Shown here one piece after another: positions 47,886-58,350 of a stretch of 64,000 nt of DNA. Under the pieces are notes generated by a model. That model worked only from the letters and a program-made list of their open reading frames with translations. It was not told where the DNA came from and ran no database searches. The position numbers and the translations under genes are program-made. Each line of letters begins with the position of its first letter. Within the stretch, counting starts at the first letter, position 1. The stretch comes from Prochlorococcus sp. scB243_495K23 (GTDB taxonomy: Bacteria > Cyanobacteriota > Cyanobacteriia > PCC-6307 > Cyanobiaceae), in contig JFLW01000003.1 in NCBI GenBank assembly GCA_000635495.1, forward strand, positions 186,001-250,000. The letters are read 5' to 3'.

Positions 47886-48092
47886 TTACCTTCTGTAAGG
47901 TTTTACAGGTATTTCGATAAACTTTCCTTCTTGGAGAACAGATCTCTTCTCTTGTAATTTTTTGATGCATAAAGATACCCTTTTCTCCTTTTTACAAAAT
48001 CTTTTTATTTGAAAGTCAGTAAGTGAGAATGATTCATTACTAAATGAAAAAAAGGCCAATAATAACATAGAAAAATTTAATACCAATTTCAT
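47886..48092 (-). CDS. Small exported protein
   Basis: 68 residues. Signal peptide of about 23 residues (MKLVLNFSMLLLAFFSFSNESFS). The short mature basic part has two Cys (RFCKKEKRVSLCIKKL) and ends PVKPYRR. Periplasmic or secreted. Function unknown. Confidence 0.55.
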   Translation of the reverse strand: MKLVLNFSMLLLAFFSFSNESFSLTDFQIKRFCKKEKRVSLCIKKLQEKRSVLQEGKFIEIPVKPYRR

Positions 48093-48132
48093 TTATTCTC
48101 TCCTTACTATTTTCTAATTTTCTTTAATTTAA

Positions 48133-48411
48133 TTACTTTCTATTATAAATATCTATAATTTGTTTCAATTCATCTTTACTTAAGTCTGTGGAAATAAACA
48201 CTTCTTGGGCTGTTTTACCTTTTCTTGCTATTGCTTTATATCCGTTTATAGTTTTCACAGATAATCTAATTATCAAATGAGAAGATCTTCCCCTAGATCT
48301 TGAAATAGCAGCTGGAGTTATTGTCTTGATATTAATATCAAGTGCTAACTTTTGGAGTATTGGAATTAGACCTTCTATGTTTGTACTATGATTTAAAACT
48401 AATCTTCCCAA
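48133..48411 (-). CDS. DUF2103-family small protein
   Basis: 92 residues. LVLNHSTNIEGLIPILQKLALDINIKTITPAAISRSRG followed by SSHLIIRLSVKTINGYKAIARKGKTAQEVFISTDLSKDELKQII. The HST..GLIP.L, ITP..IS and GYK.IARKGK..QEVF blocks match the DUF2103 family of small cyanobacterial/archaeal proteins described as predicted metal-binding. Function unknown. It is transcribed away from petN. Confidence 0.75.
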   Translation of the reverse strand: MGRLVLNHSTNIEGLIPILQKLALDINIKTITPAAISRSRGRSSHLIIRLSVKTINGYKAIARKGKTAQEVFISTDLSKDELKQIIDIYNRK

Positions 48412-48525
48412 TTTGATTTATTTACATTCTATTGAGAAAATTTTGTTTCTGAGAAATTAACTTTAGCTTTAGAATGATTAAAAATTTTGAAGTTCTGTTA
48501 TATTTATATTAGCGATTTAAATTTA

Positions 48526-48627
48526 ATGATCTTTCAAATAGGTTGGGCAGCATTGGCTGCAATTTTTACATTTTCAATTGCCATGGTTGTTTGGGGAAGA
48601 AATGGTGATGGTTCCATAGATATATGA
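48526..48627 (+). CDS. petN: Cytochrome b6f complex subunit PetN
   Basis: 33 residues, ATG 48526 to TGA 48627. [29 protein letters not shown]... matches PetN by its single membrane helix and the invariant [11 protein letters not shown] end. The subunit is needed for assembly and stability of the dimeric cytochrome b6f complex in the thylakoid. The TGA overlaps the next ATG (48624-48627), so a 46-residue protein is translationally coupled to it. Confidence 0.95.
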
Positions 48628-48764
48628 GTTCATTTTTGACTTTTCAAGTCTATTTAAGTAAATTTCTTATCCTATCATCGTTCGTTTTACTCATATTCAT
48701 AACATTTGGTGTGATCTATATTTCCTATGTCTCTTGGAAAGATAAAAAAAGATTAAAAAAATAG
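48624..48764 (+). CDS. 46-residue single-span protein coupled to petN
   Basis: ATG 48624 overlaps the petN stop (ATGA). [38 protein letters not shown] is a membrane helix with a basic tail (KDKKRLKK), a positive-inside cytosolic end. Cotranslation with petN suggests a thylakoid role, perhaps with the cytochrome b6f complex; this is an inference. It converges with thf1, and the stops are 3 bases apart. Confidence 0.65.
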
Positions 48765-48767
48765 TAA

Positions 48768-49379
48768 TTATTTTTTTTGGTTTTTTTTCTTATCCTTAAT
48801 TCTGAGCTCTTCAATTAATTCTTTTGCTTGTTCCATTTTTGATATGCTGCTTTTGTATATTCCAATATCTTTTTCTGCTTTATTAGCAGATAAGCTTAAC
48901 TTCTCAAAAATATCAGAAGTCATCTTATTTTTATCTGATTCATTTTTCTCTTGGAAATCTTGGGAGTTTGAAATTAATATATATATCCCTAAGTTCAAAA
49001 TCCTTGAAGGATAAAGTTTAGAATTACTTTTTTCTACTAATAATTCTAAAATATCTTTTGATGTTTTATCCTTTAATTCTTTTTGAGAATCTTTAGATAT
49101 TTCATTAATTTCCTGCGCCTCAAAATTTGTAGAACTGCATAAAGATTCAAAGAGTAGATCCAAGTGTTTTTCAGGTTGATATCCTTTCATTAATTCTTTG
49201 AATGTTTCGGTGAGACCGACACAAAAGAGATAATCTTGCGTAAATTCATTTTGATGGTTCAAAAGATTAAGTTCGACAAGCATTTCATCAACTATTCTTT
49301 TATATAAACCTGGAATGACGTAAGGAAATTTTTCATGAAATAACTTTTTGCTATCTGAAACAGTCAATTTTACTTTCAA
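48768..49379 (-). CDS. thf1: Psb29/Thf1 photosystem II biogenesis protein
   Basis: 203 residues when started at TTG 49379 (MKVKLTVSDSKKLFHEKFPYVIPGLYKRIVDEMLVELNLL). An earlier TTG at 49424 would add 15 atypical residues. The conserved block, with FxQDYLFCVGLTETFKELMKGYQPEKHLDLLFESLCSSTNFE, is diagnostic of Thf1/Psb29. The middle contains DILELLVEKSNSKLYPSRILNLGIYILI, and the C-terminus is a Lys/Glu helix (EKDIGIYKSSISKMEQAKELIEELRIKDKKK). The protein supports PSII assembly/repair and binds FtsH; here ftsH is two genes away. Confidence 0.9.
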   Translation of the reverse strand: MKVKLTVSDSKKLFHEKFPYVIPGLYKRIVDEMLVELNLLNHQNEFTQDYLFCVGLTETFKELMKGYQPEKHLDLLFESLCSSTNFEAQEINEISKDSQKELKDKTSKDILELLVEKSNSKLYPSRILNLGIYILISNSQDFQEKNESDKNKMTSDIFEKLSLSANKAEKDIGIYKSSISKMEQAKELIEELRIKDKKKNQKK

Positions 49380-49392
49380 TTTTTTATATGTA

Positions 49393-49407
49393 AACCTTAA
49401 TAAGGTT
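49393..49407. promoter_or_regulatory. 15-bp palindrome between thf1 and clpP
   Basis: AACCTTAATAAGGTT, perfect inverted repeat with one central base. It lies just upstream of the thf1 TTG (49379) and about 53 bases before the clpP start, so a bound dimer could control both divergent genes. Not recognised as a known operator. Confidence 0.4.
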
Positions 49408-49459
49408 AGCGTATGTTGACTCAATATCGTTAATATCTAATAAACAGATAAATATTATT

Positions 49460-50047
49460 ATGATCCCTTTAGTTTTAGAAGAATCGGGCGGTAGTGAAAG
49501 AGTCTTTGATATTTATTCGAGACTATTAAGAGAGAGAATAATCTTTTTGGGAGAACAAGTTACTAGCGAAACTGCTAATAGAATTGTTGCTCAATTATTG
49601 TTCCTCGAGGCAGAGGATCCAGATAAGGATATTTATATGTATATAAATTCACCTGGCGGATCCGTTTATGACGGATTGGGTATCTTTGACACGATGCAAC
49701 ATGTAAAACCTGACATTCATACAGTTTGTGTTGGCTTAGCAGCTAGTATGGGTGCATTTTTGCTTGCGGCAGGTACTAAAGGTAAAAGAAGCAGCCTTAG
49801 ACATTCAAGAATAATGATTCATCAACCTCTTGGAGGTGCTAGAGGGCAAGCCAGTGATATAAGAATTCAAGCAGATGAAATTTTGTTCTTAAAAGAACGA
49901 CTAAATACTGAATTATCAGAAAGAACTGGAAAGGATTATGACACTATCAAAGAAGATACAGATAGAGATTTTTATATGTCCCCAAACGAAGCTGTTGAAT
50001 ACGGTTTAATTGATCTGGTATTAGATAAGAAACCAATAAAAGTTTAG
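49460..50047 (+). CDS. clpP: ATP-dependent Clp protease proteolytic subunit
   Basis: 195 residues. The catalytic triad is visible as Ser96 (GLAASMGAF), His121 (RIMIHQP) and Asp170 (DTDRDFYMS), as in E. coli Clp[12 protein letters not shown] forms the oxyanion region. It starts [27 protein letters not shown], without a long propeptide. It degrades unfolded substrates with ClpC/ClpX ATPases in the cytosol. Which ClpP paralogue it is cannot be decided here. The last 4 bases overlap the convergent ftsH stop. Confidence 0.96.
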   Translation: MIPLVLEESGGSERVFDIYSRLLRERIIFLGEQVTSETANRIVAQLLFLEAEDPDKDIYMYINSPGGSVYDGLGIFDTMQHVKPDIHTVCVGLAASMGAFLLAAGTKGKRSSLRHSRIMIHQPLGGARGQASDIRIQADEILFLKERLNTELSERTGKDYDTIKEDTDRDFYMSPNEAVEYGLIDLVLDKKPIKV

Positions 50048-51957
50048 CTTAATAGTTGGGGTGTTCTTTCTTTCTCTGGAATTTTGGTGAATTTGGAGAG
50101 AATACTTAAAAATTCATCACCATCTAATGTTTCTTTTTCGATTAATAGGTCAACTATCTTATCCATAGCTTCTCTATTTTTGCTTACTATATCGTAGGTT
50201 TCTTTATAACAATCTTTGACCATTATTCTTACACTTTCATCTATTTGTTTAGAAATTGAATCAGAAACTTCACTTCTAGTCATTAAATCTCTACCAACAA
50301 AGACTTCTTGATTACCACTTTCTAAAGCTATCGGACCTAACTTACTCATTCCAAATCTAGTAACCATTTGGCGGGCCATTGAAGCAACTTGTTGGAAATC
50401 ACCTCCAGCTCCTGTTGTAATCTCACCTTCTCCAAAAACTACATCTTCAGCAGCTCTTCCTCCTAAAGCACCCATTATCCTAGCTTTTAATTGCGCCCTG
50501 CTAACAAGGGTTTGTTCATCATCTGGGGTGAACCAAGTTAATCCTTTGGCTTGACCTCTTGGAATGACAGTCACTTTTTGAACAGGATCATGGGCTTTGA
50601 CAAGTGAACCTATGAGAGCATGGCCAACTTCATGATAAGCAATTAATCTCTTGCTTCTACCATCTGTTAATGGAGAACCTTCCATTCCTGCAACAATCCT
50701 ATCTACAGAGTCATCAATTTCTGAGATACTTATAGAGTCTTTTCTCCTCCTGGCAGTTAATATAGCAGCCTCATTTAATAAATTTGCTAAATCTGCTCCA
50801 GTAAAACCTGGTGTTCTTCTCGCAATGCTTTCAAGTGTTAAATCCTCTTGAAGTTTCTTATTCCTTGCATGAACTTCCAATATTGATAATCTGCCCTTGA
50901 TATCGGGTGCATCTACAGTTACCTGTCTATCAAATCTGCCTGGTCTCATTAGAGCTGAGTCTAAAACATCGGGCCTGTTTGTGGCTGCAATTATTATTAT
51001 GCCGCTATTACCTTCGAAACCATCCATTTCAGTAAGTAATTGATTGAGAGTTTGTTCTCTCTCATCATTACCTCCACCAATACCTGCACCTCTTTGCCTT
51101 CCGACTGCATCGATTTCATCAATAAAAATTAAACAGGGACTATTCTCTTTAGCTCTTTTGAAAAGGTCTCTAACTCTACTAGCGCCAACACCAACAAACA
51201 TTTCAACAAATTCAGAACCTGATAATGAGAAAAATGGTACACCAGCTTCACCTGCAATTGCTTTAGCTAAAAGGGTTTTACCAGTACCAGGAGGCCCCAC
51301 CAATAGAACCCCTTTGGGAATTCTTGCTCCTACAGAAGTAAATTTTTCTGGTTTTTTCAGAAAAGTGACAACTTCTTGCAAATCCTGTTTAGCTTCATTA
51401 ACGCCTGCAACATCATCAAATACAACTCCTGTTTCAGCTTCCATTGCAAATCTTGCTTTAGTTTTTCCAAACTGCATTGCTTGGCCAGGACCTCCAGGCA
51501 TACCATTCGACCTCCTCGCTAACAAAATTAAACCTCCAATTAAGATAGCCGGGAAGAGTAAATTACCTAAAATTCCTAATGCAGGAGGAGCTGTTTTTAT
51601 TGGATGAACATCAAAACTAATTCCTTCATTTTTTAAAATATTTATAAGTTCTGGTGTTAAGCCGGGAAGATCTACACGCAACCTTTGAACTTTATTATCT
51701 AAATCCGAATCTATTGTCTCTATAACTGCATTTCTACCTCCCTCAAAAATATCAACAGAGGTAACTCTTCCAGAATTAATGTAATCTAAAAATCTGCCGT
51801 AACTAACTCTTGCTACCGCTGAATTTCTTGGTGCAACAGTAGTGCCATTAGATTTAAGCGAATCAACATTGCTTGAAGATAAAAATTGGTAGGAAAGTGC
51901 TATTACTAAAAGTATAGGTAAAGCCCATAAAATTAATGTTTTAAATTTTTGATTCAT
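50044..51957 (-). CDS. ftsH: ATP-dependent membrane metalloprotease FtsH
   Basis: 637 residues from ATG 51957 ([11 protein letters not shown]), preferred because codons further upstream are atypical. Membrane helix 1 is about 7-24 and helix 2 near 128-146. The AAA domain has Walker A GPPGTGKT, Walker [12 protein letters not shown], and the [18 protein letters not shown]. The Zn site is AYHEVGHAL (HExxH), with a later Asp. It degrades damaged photosystem II D1 and other membrane proteins in the thylakoid. The stop overlaps clpP's by 4 bases. Several ftsH copies usually exist in these genomes, and this one is not assigned to a specific paralogue. Confidence 0.96.
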   Translation of the reverse strand: MNQKFKTLILWALPILLVIALSYQFLSSSNVDSLKSNGTTVAPRNSAVARVSYGRFLDYINSGRVTSVDIFEGGRNAVIETIDSDLDNKVQRLRVDLPGLTPELINILKNEGISFDVHPIKTAPPALGILGNLLFPAILIGGLILLARRSNGMPGGPGQAMQFGKTKARFAMEAETGVVFDDVAGVNEAKQDLQEVVTFLKKPEKFTSVGARIPKGVLLVGPPGTGKTLLAKAIAGEAGVPFFSLSGSEFVEMFVGVGASRVRDLFKRAKENSPCLIFIDEIDAVGRQRGAGIGGGNDEREQTLNQLLTEMDGFEGNSGIIIIAATNRPDVLDSALMRPGRFDRQVTVDAPDIKGRLSILEVHARNKKLQEDLTLESIARRTPGFTGADLANLLNEAAILTARRRKDSISISEIDDSVDRIVAGMEGSPLTDGRSKRLIAYHEVGHALIGSLVKAHDPVQKVTVIPRGQAKGLTWFTPDDEQTLVSRAQLKARIMGALGGRAAEDVVFGEGEITTGAGGDFQQVASMARQMVTRFGMSKLGPIALESGNQEVFVGRDLMTRSEVSDSISKQIDESVRIMVKDCYKETYDIVSKNREAMDKIVDLLIEKETLDGDEFLSILSKFTKIPEKERTPQLLS

Positions 51958-52064
51958 TAATTTGTAGAAAGTCAATTCTAGGATTCTAGAATGAATCAGT
52001 CCATTTCGTTGATATTTTCTCTAACTTTATGCTTATACTACTCTTTAATGTATCTAATTTATAA

Positions 52065-52274
52065 ATGAAATTTGAGATCAACGATAAGGTTAAGTTAATT
52101 GCACCAGTCTCTTACTTAAAGACTTCAGATAATATGCCGATGTTAAGACCACCTGATCTAGTAGCAATTGATGAAATTGGGGAAATCCTTTCAATTAAAT
52201 CTCCTGATACTGTTGAAGTAAAGTTTAGGAGAGGTTCGTTTTTAATAGATATTGATAAGATTGAGAAAAAATAA
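52065..52274 (+). CDS. DUF3148/CRR42-like small protein
   Basis: 69 residues. FEINDKVKLIAPVSYLKTSDNMPMLRPPDLVAIDEIGEILSIKSPDTVEVKFRRGSFLIDIDKIE matches the DUF3148 pattern: L.T...MPMLRPP.LV...E.G.I......V.V+F+.G.FL. Plant relatives (CRR42) help assemble the chloroplast NDH complex, so the cyanobacterial protein may help NDH-1 assembly. It is a compact beta-barrel by predicted alternation. It is followed by the M16-like gene on the opposite strand. Confidence 0.7.
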   Translation: MKFEINDKVKLIAPVSYLKTSDNMPMLRPPDLVAIDEIGEILSIKSPDTVEVKFRRGSFLIDIDKIEKK

Positions 52275-52275
52275 T

Positions 52276-53493
52276 CTAAAAGTTTTTCTCCCACCTATTA
52301 GAAATTTCTAAACATATATTTTTATTTCCAGAAATACTCAAAAAAGGTTTTGAAAGATATTTATTAGTTAATTTCAAAATATCTAACGAAGAAATTTCCT
52401 CTATTTTTGAATTTAAATCGTTCTCAGAAATCGGTGAAATACCATAACTAACTAACTGTATCTTTCTCTGTAAAATTTCATCTAGTGATTGATTTCCTAA
52501 TAAAAAAGAACCTTTTAGTTTTTCTTTTGCTAAAAATATTTCAGCATCAGTCAACGGATTTAAAAGTAAATTTTTCCATAGTGTTGATAAAAGTTCAAAA
52601 GCAAAAAGTGCTTGATCATTAGATACGGATAAATAAATCAAAAATGGGGCATTTCCACTCCTGATAGGATAATAAACACCTAAATCGTAAGTGATACCAT
52701 GTTTTTCTCTAAAAAGTTTAAATAAAACAGCGCTCATTCCATAAGATAAATATGACTCCAAAACCTTAAGAGGAAAATATTCACTACTTATTCGCGAGCA
52801 AGTTTGGTCCCCCATCATTATTATTGTTTGATTTAAATCATTATTAATGTAACTAAATCTATTCGTAGTATTTAAATTATGATTTAAAGGATCTGATTTT
52901 TCTTTAAAGATTTTTTTTTCAAGTGTTCCAAAATTTTCTCCATTTATTTTGGGATTATTTGAAATTAAATACTTTTCTCTATTTTTAAAATTTTTAAACT
53001 CAAGCAAAACATCTTCATAGGTAATCCTTGAGACATCATTAGTATTGCCTATTGTGTTAAAAGCATAAGGATGATTTGAGTAAACAATTTTTCTCCATTT
53101 TTCAAAACAGATATTGAATGGATTCTCTTTATCTTTTTTAATGTGATCAATAGAAGATTTTTTTACTTTTTTAAATTCAGTTTCCGAGAGAATTGGCTTA
53201 TTAATTATTAGTTCTAATAAAGGGAATAATTTGCTGAAATGTTCATTTAGGGATTTAACACTTATTGAAATACCATCTTCAAATATTTCTTGATTTAATT
53301 CCGCTCCATAGGACTCAACATACTGCGATAGACTAAAATTGTTAAAACCTTCACATCCTCTGGTAAGTAATGAACAAAGGATCTTGTTCATCCCTTTTTT
53401 GCCAGAACGATCCATATCACTCCCCCCTTTAATCCAAATTGAAGCAGTTGAAAAATTTCTTTTCTTATTACTTAAAAAATATCTTTTTAACAT
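52276..53493 (-). CDS. M16-family non-catalytic peptidase homologue
   Basis: 405 residues with the two M16 half-domains but no HxxEH zinc motif. The N-terminal part carries IWIKGGSDMDRSGKKGMNKILCSLLTRGCEG in place of the GTAHFLEHMIFKGS region of its neighbour. The second half has REKHGITYDLGVYYPIRSGNAPFLIYLSVSN, with the Arg-Tyr pair typical of inactive M16 subunits. It probably dimerises with the active protein encoded just upstream, with an overlap of 7 bases. Peptides or presequence-like substrates are expected; the exact target is unknown. Confidence 0.82.
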   Translation of the reverse strand: MLKRYFLSNKKRNFSTASIWIKGGSDMDRSGKKGMNKILCSLLTRGCEGFNNFSLSQYVESYGAELNQEIFEDGISISVKSLNEHFSKLFPLLELIINKPILSETEFKKVKKSSIDHIKKDKENPFNICFEKWRKIVYSNHPYAFNTIGNTNDVSRITYEDVLLEFKNFKNREKYLISNNPKINGENFGTLEKKIFKEKSDPLNHNLNTTNRFSYINNDLNQTIIMMGDQTCSRISSEYFPLKVLESYLSYGMSAVLFKLFREKHGITYDLGVYYPIRSGNAPFLIYLSVSNDQALFAFELLSTLWKNLLLNPLTDAEIFLAKEKLKGSFLLGNQSLDEILQRKIQLVSYGISPISENDLNSKIEEISSLDILKLTNKYLSKPFLSISGNKNICLEISNRWEKNF

Positions 53494-54737
53494 TTACCAG
53501 GTGATGCAACTAAGGTGAATTTCTCTCCACTGATATATTTTGTGATCTCTTTGAAGTTATCCAAGTCATTCCAATATTTTAAATGACTCTCTAGATTATT
53601 TATTGAAGATTTTCTCCCCCAAAGAAGTTCATTTCCAAAGAATGAAGAAAGTTGTGTAGATGTCTCTAAATTAAATATATAGTTACTTTTAACAATATTT
53701 ATTGCTTTTTTTATTTCATCCAAAGCCAAGGCATTACAATTTGAGATCTCATCTATTGTTTTATTAATTTGCTTTTCTACTAAATCAATATCTTTGGAAT
53801 CACAACTTGCTTCCATTATAAATAATCCTCCTAATTCTCCAGCATTTACATCTACATATACCGATTCAACAAGATTACTATCTTCTTTTAGAATTTTAAC
53901 TAATCTGCTGTTTCTTCCAACTGAGAGTATTGATGCTAGTATTTCAAGACCAATAATATTTTTTTGATCATTGAGGTTTGGGATAAACCAAGCCATAAAT
54001 ATTCTTGAAAACTCTAAATTATCAAACTTAACTGACTCCCTACCATTCCTAATTTTTAAAGAAGGTTTATTTTTTAAATTTATTAAATTTTTACTTTCTT
54101 TTATGCCAGATAGATCACTTTTTTCAAAAATTTTATAAATTTCTTCAGAGAGATTCCCTGCAATTGCAATACAAATTTTTTCGGTATTATAGTATTTTCT
54201 ATGAAATTTCTTAAGGTCATTTATCTCTAAGTTTTTAATACTATTTTCAGTTCCCAGAATCGAATTGGCATAATTCGGACTTAACCAAACCCTTTTTAAG
54301 AAATAATTAAATAATCTTTCTTCAGGTTGATCATTTTGTTGTTTTATTTCATCAATAACTACCCCTTTTTCTTTTATAAATTCATCAGGATTAAAATCTG
54401 GGGCAACGACAATATTTGTCAAAAGAGCAAGTGATTCTTTAAAGTTACTGGGTGGAACTAAGACATGGTAATGTACATCATCATAACCAGTTGAAGCGTT
54501 ACTTAATCCGCCTAATGATTCAATTTTAAGGTCAAACTCACCAGGCATTATTTTGTTAGATCCTTTAAAAATCATATGTTCTAGAAAATGAGCAGTGCCG
54601 TTTTTATCAACATCCTCAAATGAAGAACCTGCTTTGCACCAAATATCAATGCTTATAAGCGGCAATTCTTTATTATCCACAAACACACATCTAGTTTTGC
54701 TTGAATGGGTGTAGTATTTAACATCTCCTACGTTCAT
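53487..54737 (-). CDS. M16-family zinc metallopeptidase
   Basis: 416 residues. The inverted zinc motif HFLEH stands near residues 49-53, with GTAHFLEHMIFKGSNKI as the full block. A downstream Glu (VVIDEIKQQNDQPEERLFNY) probably acts as the third ligand. Two M16 domains are linked by GNLSEEIYKIFEKSD, and the second has DVNAGELGGLFIMEASCD. It is likely a cytosolic or periplasmic peptidase acting with the next gene. It starts at ATG 54737 and is divergent from pcyA, with 41 bases between. Confidence 0.9.
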   Translation of the reverse strand: MNVGDVKYYTHSSKTRCVFVDNKELPLISIDIWCKAGSSFEDVDKNGTAHFLEHMIFKGSNKIMPGEFDLKIESLGGLSNASTGYDDVHYHVLVPPSNFKESLALLTNIVVAPDFNPDEFIKEKGVVIDEIKQQNDQPEERLFNYFLKRVWLSPNYANSILGTENSIKNLEINDLKKFHRKYYNTEKICIAIAGNLSEEIYKIFEKSDLSGIKESKNLINLKNKPSLKIRNGRESVKFDNLEFSRIFMAWFIPNLNDQKNIIGLEILASILSVGRNSRLVKILKEDSNLVESVYVDVNAGELGGLFIMEASCDSKDIDLVEKQINKTIDEISNCNALALDEIKKAINIVKSNYIFNLETSTQLSSFFGNELLWGRKSSINNLESHLKYWNDLDNFKEITKYISGEKFTLVASPGKC

Positions 54738-54754
54738 TTCGGTTATCTCTTTAA

Positions 54755-55503
<749 letters not shown>

Positions 55504-55504
<1 letters not shown>

Positions 55505-56418
55505 TGAAATTAAAAATATTAAAAAATTTATTTATTTATTTTTTATTATTTACACCAATATCTCTTGGTGTTATTTCCTGTTCTGGAAATAATAAATCTA
55601 GTTCAAAACTTAAAGAGGAAATAACTTCAGATTTCATACCTCCCATTACAGCTGTTGCCGCACTTGGTCAACTTTCTCCTTCGGGGGAGATTAGACAATT
55701 GGCAGCTCCTATAAGTCAGTTTGGCTCTTCCCCCCGAATTGTCGAAATTTTAGTAAATGAAGGAGATTTTGTAAAAAAAGGTGATGTCCTCGCAATCTTT
55801 GAAAATGGAGAAAAATTAATTTCTGATCTTGAGAGAAACGAAAATCTAATTAATACTATTAACGAAGAAATTAACCTAAAAAAAGATCAAATTCAAAGGT
55901 ATGAGTTGGCTTTGAGCAAAGATGTATATACTTTTGTAGAGTTTTCACAGAGAAAAGATGAATTATTAAAATTGCAAAAACAGAAAATAAAGCTTATTGG
56001 AGATCAAAAAAATATCAAGATAGATCTATTTAATTCAAAACTAAGGAGTCCAATCGATGGTTTTATCCTTGGAATAAACACGAGAGTTGGTGAAAGGCCT
56101 AAAAATGAAGGGATTTTGGATATTGGTTCTAGTCAAAAAATGGAAGCTTTGATAGAGGTTTATGAATCTGACATCGATAGAGTCTTTATATCTCAGAATG
56201 TTGAATTGAGCAGTGAGAATGGAGGTTTCCAAAAAAATCTTAAGGGAAAGGTGATTAGGATTAGTCCTCAGGTAAAACAAAGGAAAGTTCTATCGACTGA
56301 TCCAACAGGGGATGCTGATTCGCGAATTATCGAAGTACTAGTAAAACTAGATCAAGATTCTATAGATATCGTTCAAAACTATGCAGGAATGAAAGTGATT
56401 GCAAAATTTATTCCCTAA
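55504..56418 (+). CDS. devB: HlyD-type membrane fusion protein (DevB-like)
   Basis: 304 residues. The signal-anchor/lipobox GVISC (Cys26) suggests a membrane-anchored lipoprotein. A biotinyl-lipoyl half-motif, EILVNEGDFVKKGDVLAIFENG (about 80-102), is followed by coiled-coil hairpin helices (NLINTINEEINLKKDQIQRYE..., KLQKQKIKLIGDQ) and the closing LRSPIDGFILGINTRVGE. It forms the periplasmic arm of a DevBCA-type exporter. TAATG overlaps link pcyA to devB and devB to devC, so these genes probably lie on one transcript. Picocyanobacteria do not make heterocysts, so the cargo is not the heterocyst glycolipid. Confidence 0.88.
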
Positions 56419-57590
56419 TGAGTTTTTCTTTTATAAAATTTAGAAAAATACCATTAGCTTGGTTGTTATTAACTAGGCAACCATTAAGGCTAGCAGTTGC
56501 CATAGCTGGAATCAGTTTTGCAGGGATTTTGATGTTTATGCAATTAGGTTTTAGAGATGGTTTATTTGATACGAGCGTAACTATTCATAAACTTCTAGAT
56601 GCCGATCTTGTATTGATAAGTCCCAGATCAAAAAGTTCTATAAGCATGAGTGGATTCCCAAAAAGAAGATTAATTCAAACTCTTGCAGTAGAAGATGTTG
56701 AAAAAACTGCTCCCGTTAATCTAAATTATTTACTTTGGAGAAATCCCGAAAATCTTAAAACTAGATCAATACTTGCATTAGGTTTTAATCCCTCCGATTC
56801 ACTTCTTTTAGATGAGGGATTTTCAAAAAAAGCTTATAAATTGAGAAATCCATCAAGAGTTCTTTTTGACAAACTATCTAGACCTGAGTTTGGACCGATT
56901 GAAGAATGGTTCTTATCTGAAAAAAAAGTTGAGACTGAGGTTGCTGGAAAAAGAGTAATTGTTGAGGGTCTTGTGGAGTTAGGACCATCTTTTGGTGCAG
57001 ATGGTAATTTGATAACTAGTCGAGAAACCTTCTTAAGACTTTTCCCTGCTAATCCTCCTGGCAGTATAGAAATTGGTTTGGTAAAGCTAAAAAAAGGATC
57101 TGATCCTGAATTGATTTCAAAGATATTAAATAACTCACTCCCAAATGATGTTAGGGTTCTTACAAAAAATCAATTTATAGAATTTGAGAAGAATTATTGG
57201 AAAAATAGTACTGCGATAGGTTTTATATTTAGTTTGGGAGCATTGATGGGTTTTGTTGTAGGGTGTGTGGTTGTTTATCAAATTCTTTATAGTGACGTTA
57301 CAGATCACCTCCCAGAGTACGCCACTTTATTGGCAATGGGCTATAGACTTAAGTCCCTTTTCTTTGTTGTAGCTAGAGAGGGCTTTTTGTTGGCCTTTTT
57401 TGGTTATTTACCTGCTTATTTCTCTGGTCAAATACTTTACTCAGTTATAAGAAGTTCTACTAAACTCCCAATAATAATGGACGCAGATAAAACTATTTTA
57501 ATTTTCGTATTAGTTTTAGTTATGTGTATGGGATCCGCTGCTGTTGCGATGCGTAAATTAGTTGACGCTGATCCTGCTGAAATTTTTTAA
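56418..57590 (+). CDS. devC: ABC exporter permease (DevC-like)
   Basis: 390 residues, FtsX/MacB-like topology. Helix 1 is near residues 24-42 (LRLAVAIAGISFAGILMFMQLGF), then a long periplasmic domain, then three helices in the last 140 residues (IGFIFSLGALMGFVVGCVVVYQIL, LLAFFGYLPAYFSGQILY, TILIFVLVLVMCMGSAAVAM). The cytoplasmic loop YATLLAMGYRLKSLFFVVAREGFLLA contacts the ATPase. The C-terminus ends VDADPAEIF, as in DevC homologues. It forms a tripartite exporter with DevB and DevA. Confidence 0.9.
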   Translation: MSFSFIKFRKIPLAWLLLTRQPLRLAVAIAGISFAGILMFMQLGFRDGLFDTSVTIHKLLDADLVLISPRSKSSISMSGFPKRRLIQTLAVEDVEKTAPVNLNYLLWRNPENLKTRSILALGFNPSDSLLLDEGFSKKAYKLRNPSRVLFDKLSRPEFGPIEEWFLSEKKVETEVAGKRVIVEGLVELGPSFGADGNLITSRETFLRLFPANPPGSIEIGLVKLKKGSDPELISKILNNSLPNDVRVLTKNQFIEFEKNYWKNSTAIGFIFSLGALMGFVVGCVVVYQILYSDVTDHLPEYATLLAMGYRLKSLFFVVAREGFLLAFFGYLPAYFSGQILYSVIRSSTKLPIIMDADKTILIFVLVLVMCMGSAAVAMRKLVDADPAEIF

Positions 57591-57603
57591 CACTTGGAGA
57601 TAA

Positions 57604-58332
57604 ATGGTTAAAGCTAATAAATCAAAAAATAATGTTAAAAACCTTAAAACAGTCTCAATAAATAATTTGAGTCACTTTTATGGAAAAAATGAGAATAAAA
57701 AACAAGTTCTTAATGCCGTTAATTTAAATATTGATAAAGGAGAGTTGGTTCTTTTGAAAGGACCTTCTGGATGTGGTAAAACGACTCTTTTAACATTAAT
57801 TGGCGCCTTAAGAACCTGCCAAAGTGGAGATTTAACTGTATTAAATAATCAGTTAAATGGAGCATCAAGGAAAACACGTCAGATTCTCAGAAGAAGTATT
57901 GGAATGATTTTTCAAGGTCACAATCTTCTAAGATGTTTAACAGCAGAACAAAATGTCCAGATGGGCGCCGATTTAATAAAAGGCTTAACATATTTGCAAA
58001 GACGTGAAATAGCACGGAATTGGTTGTCAGCAGTAGGATTAGAAGAGCATCATAAAAAGTTGCCAAATGACTTATCTGGTGGGCAGAAACAGAGAGTAGC
58101 AATTGCTCGAGCTTTATCTGCTAACCCAAAACTTTTATTAGCTGATGAGCCCACTTCTGCTTTAGATAGCGTCACAGGAAGAGAAATAGTAACCCTTTTA
58201 AGGAAATTAGCAAAAGAGCAAAATTGTTCTGTACTTATGGTTACGCATGATCCAAGAATTTCAGATATGGCTGATAGGATATTAAATATGGAAGATGGTA
58301 AAATATATAGTGCTCATAGTGAGCTAATATAA
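57604..58332 (+). CDS. devA: ABC exporter ATPase (DevA-like)
   Basis: 242 residues. Walker A GPSGCGKTT near residues 53-61, LSGGQKQRVAIARALSA signature near 158-175, Walker B LLLADEPTSALD, and the His switch VTHDP. It begins 14 bases after the devC stop. Together, DevBCA export an unknown substrate, probably a lipid or glycolipid, across the envelope. The last gene of the unit is followed by a small basic protein. Confidence 0.93.
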   Translation: MVKANKSKNNVKNLKTVSINNLSHFYGKNENKKQVLNAVNLNIDKGELVLLKGPSGCGKTTLLTLIGALRTCQSGDLTVLNNQLNGASRKTRQILRRSIGMIFQGHNLLRCLTAEQNVQMGADLIKGLTYLQRREIARNWLSAVGLEEHHKKLPNDLSGGQKQRVAIARALSANPKLLLADEPTSALDSVTGREIVTLLRKLAKEQNCSVLMVTHDPRISDMADRILNMEDGKIYSAHSELI

Positions 58333-58350
58333 TTAAAAATTAAAAATTTT

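Noticed and set aside
51044-51607. Plus-strand 187-residue Pro/Ser-rich frame opposite ftsH
   Set aside because: Antisense shadow of the FtsH AAA domain.
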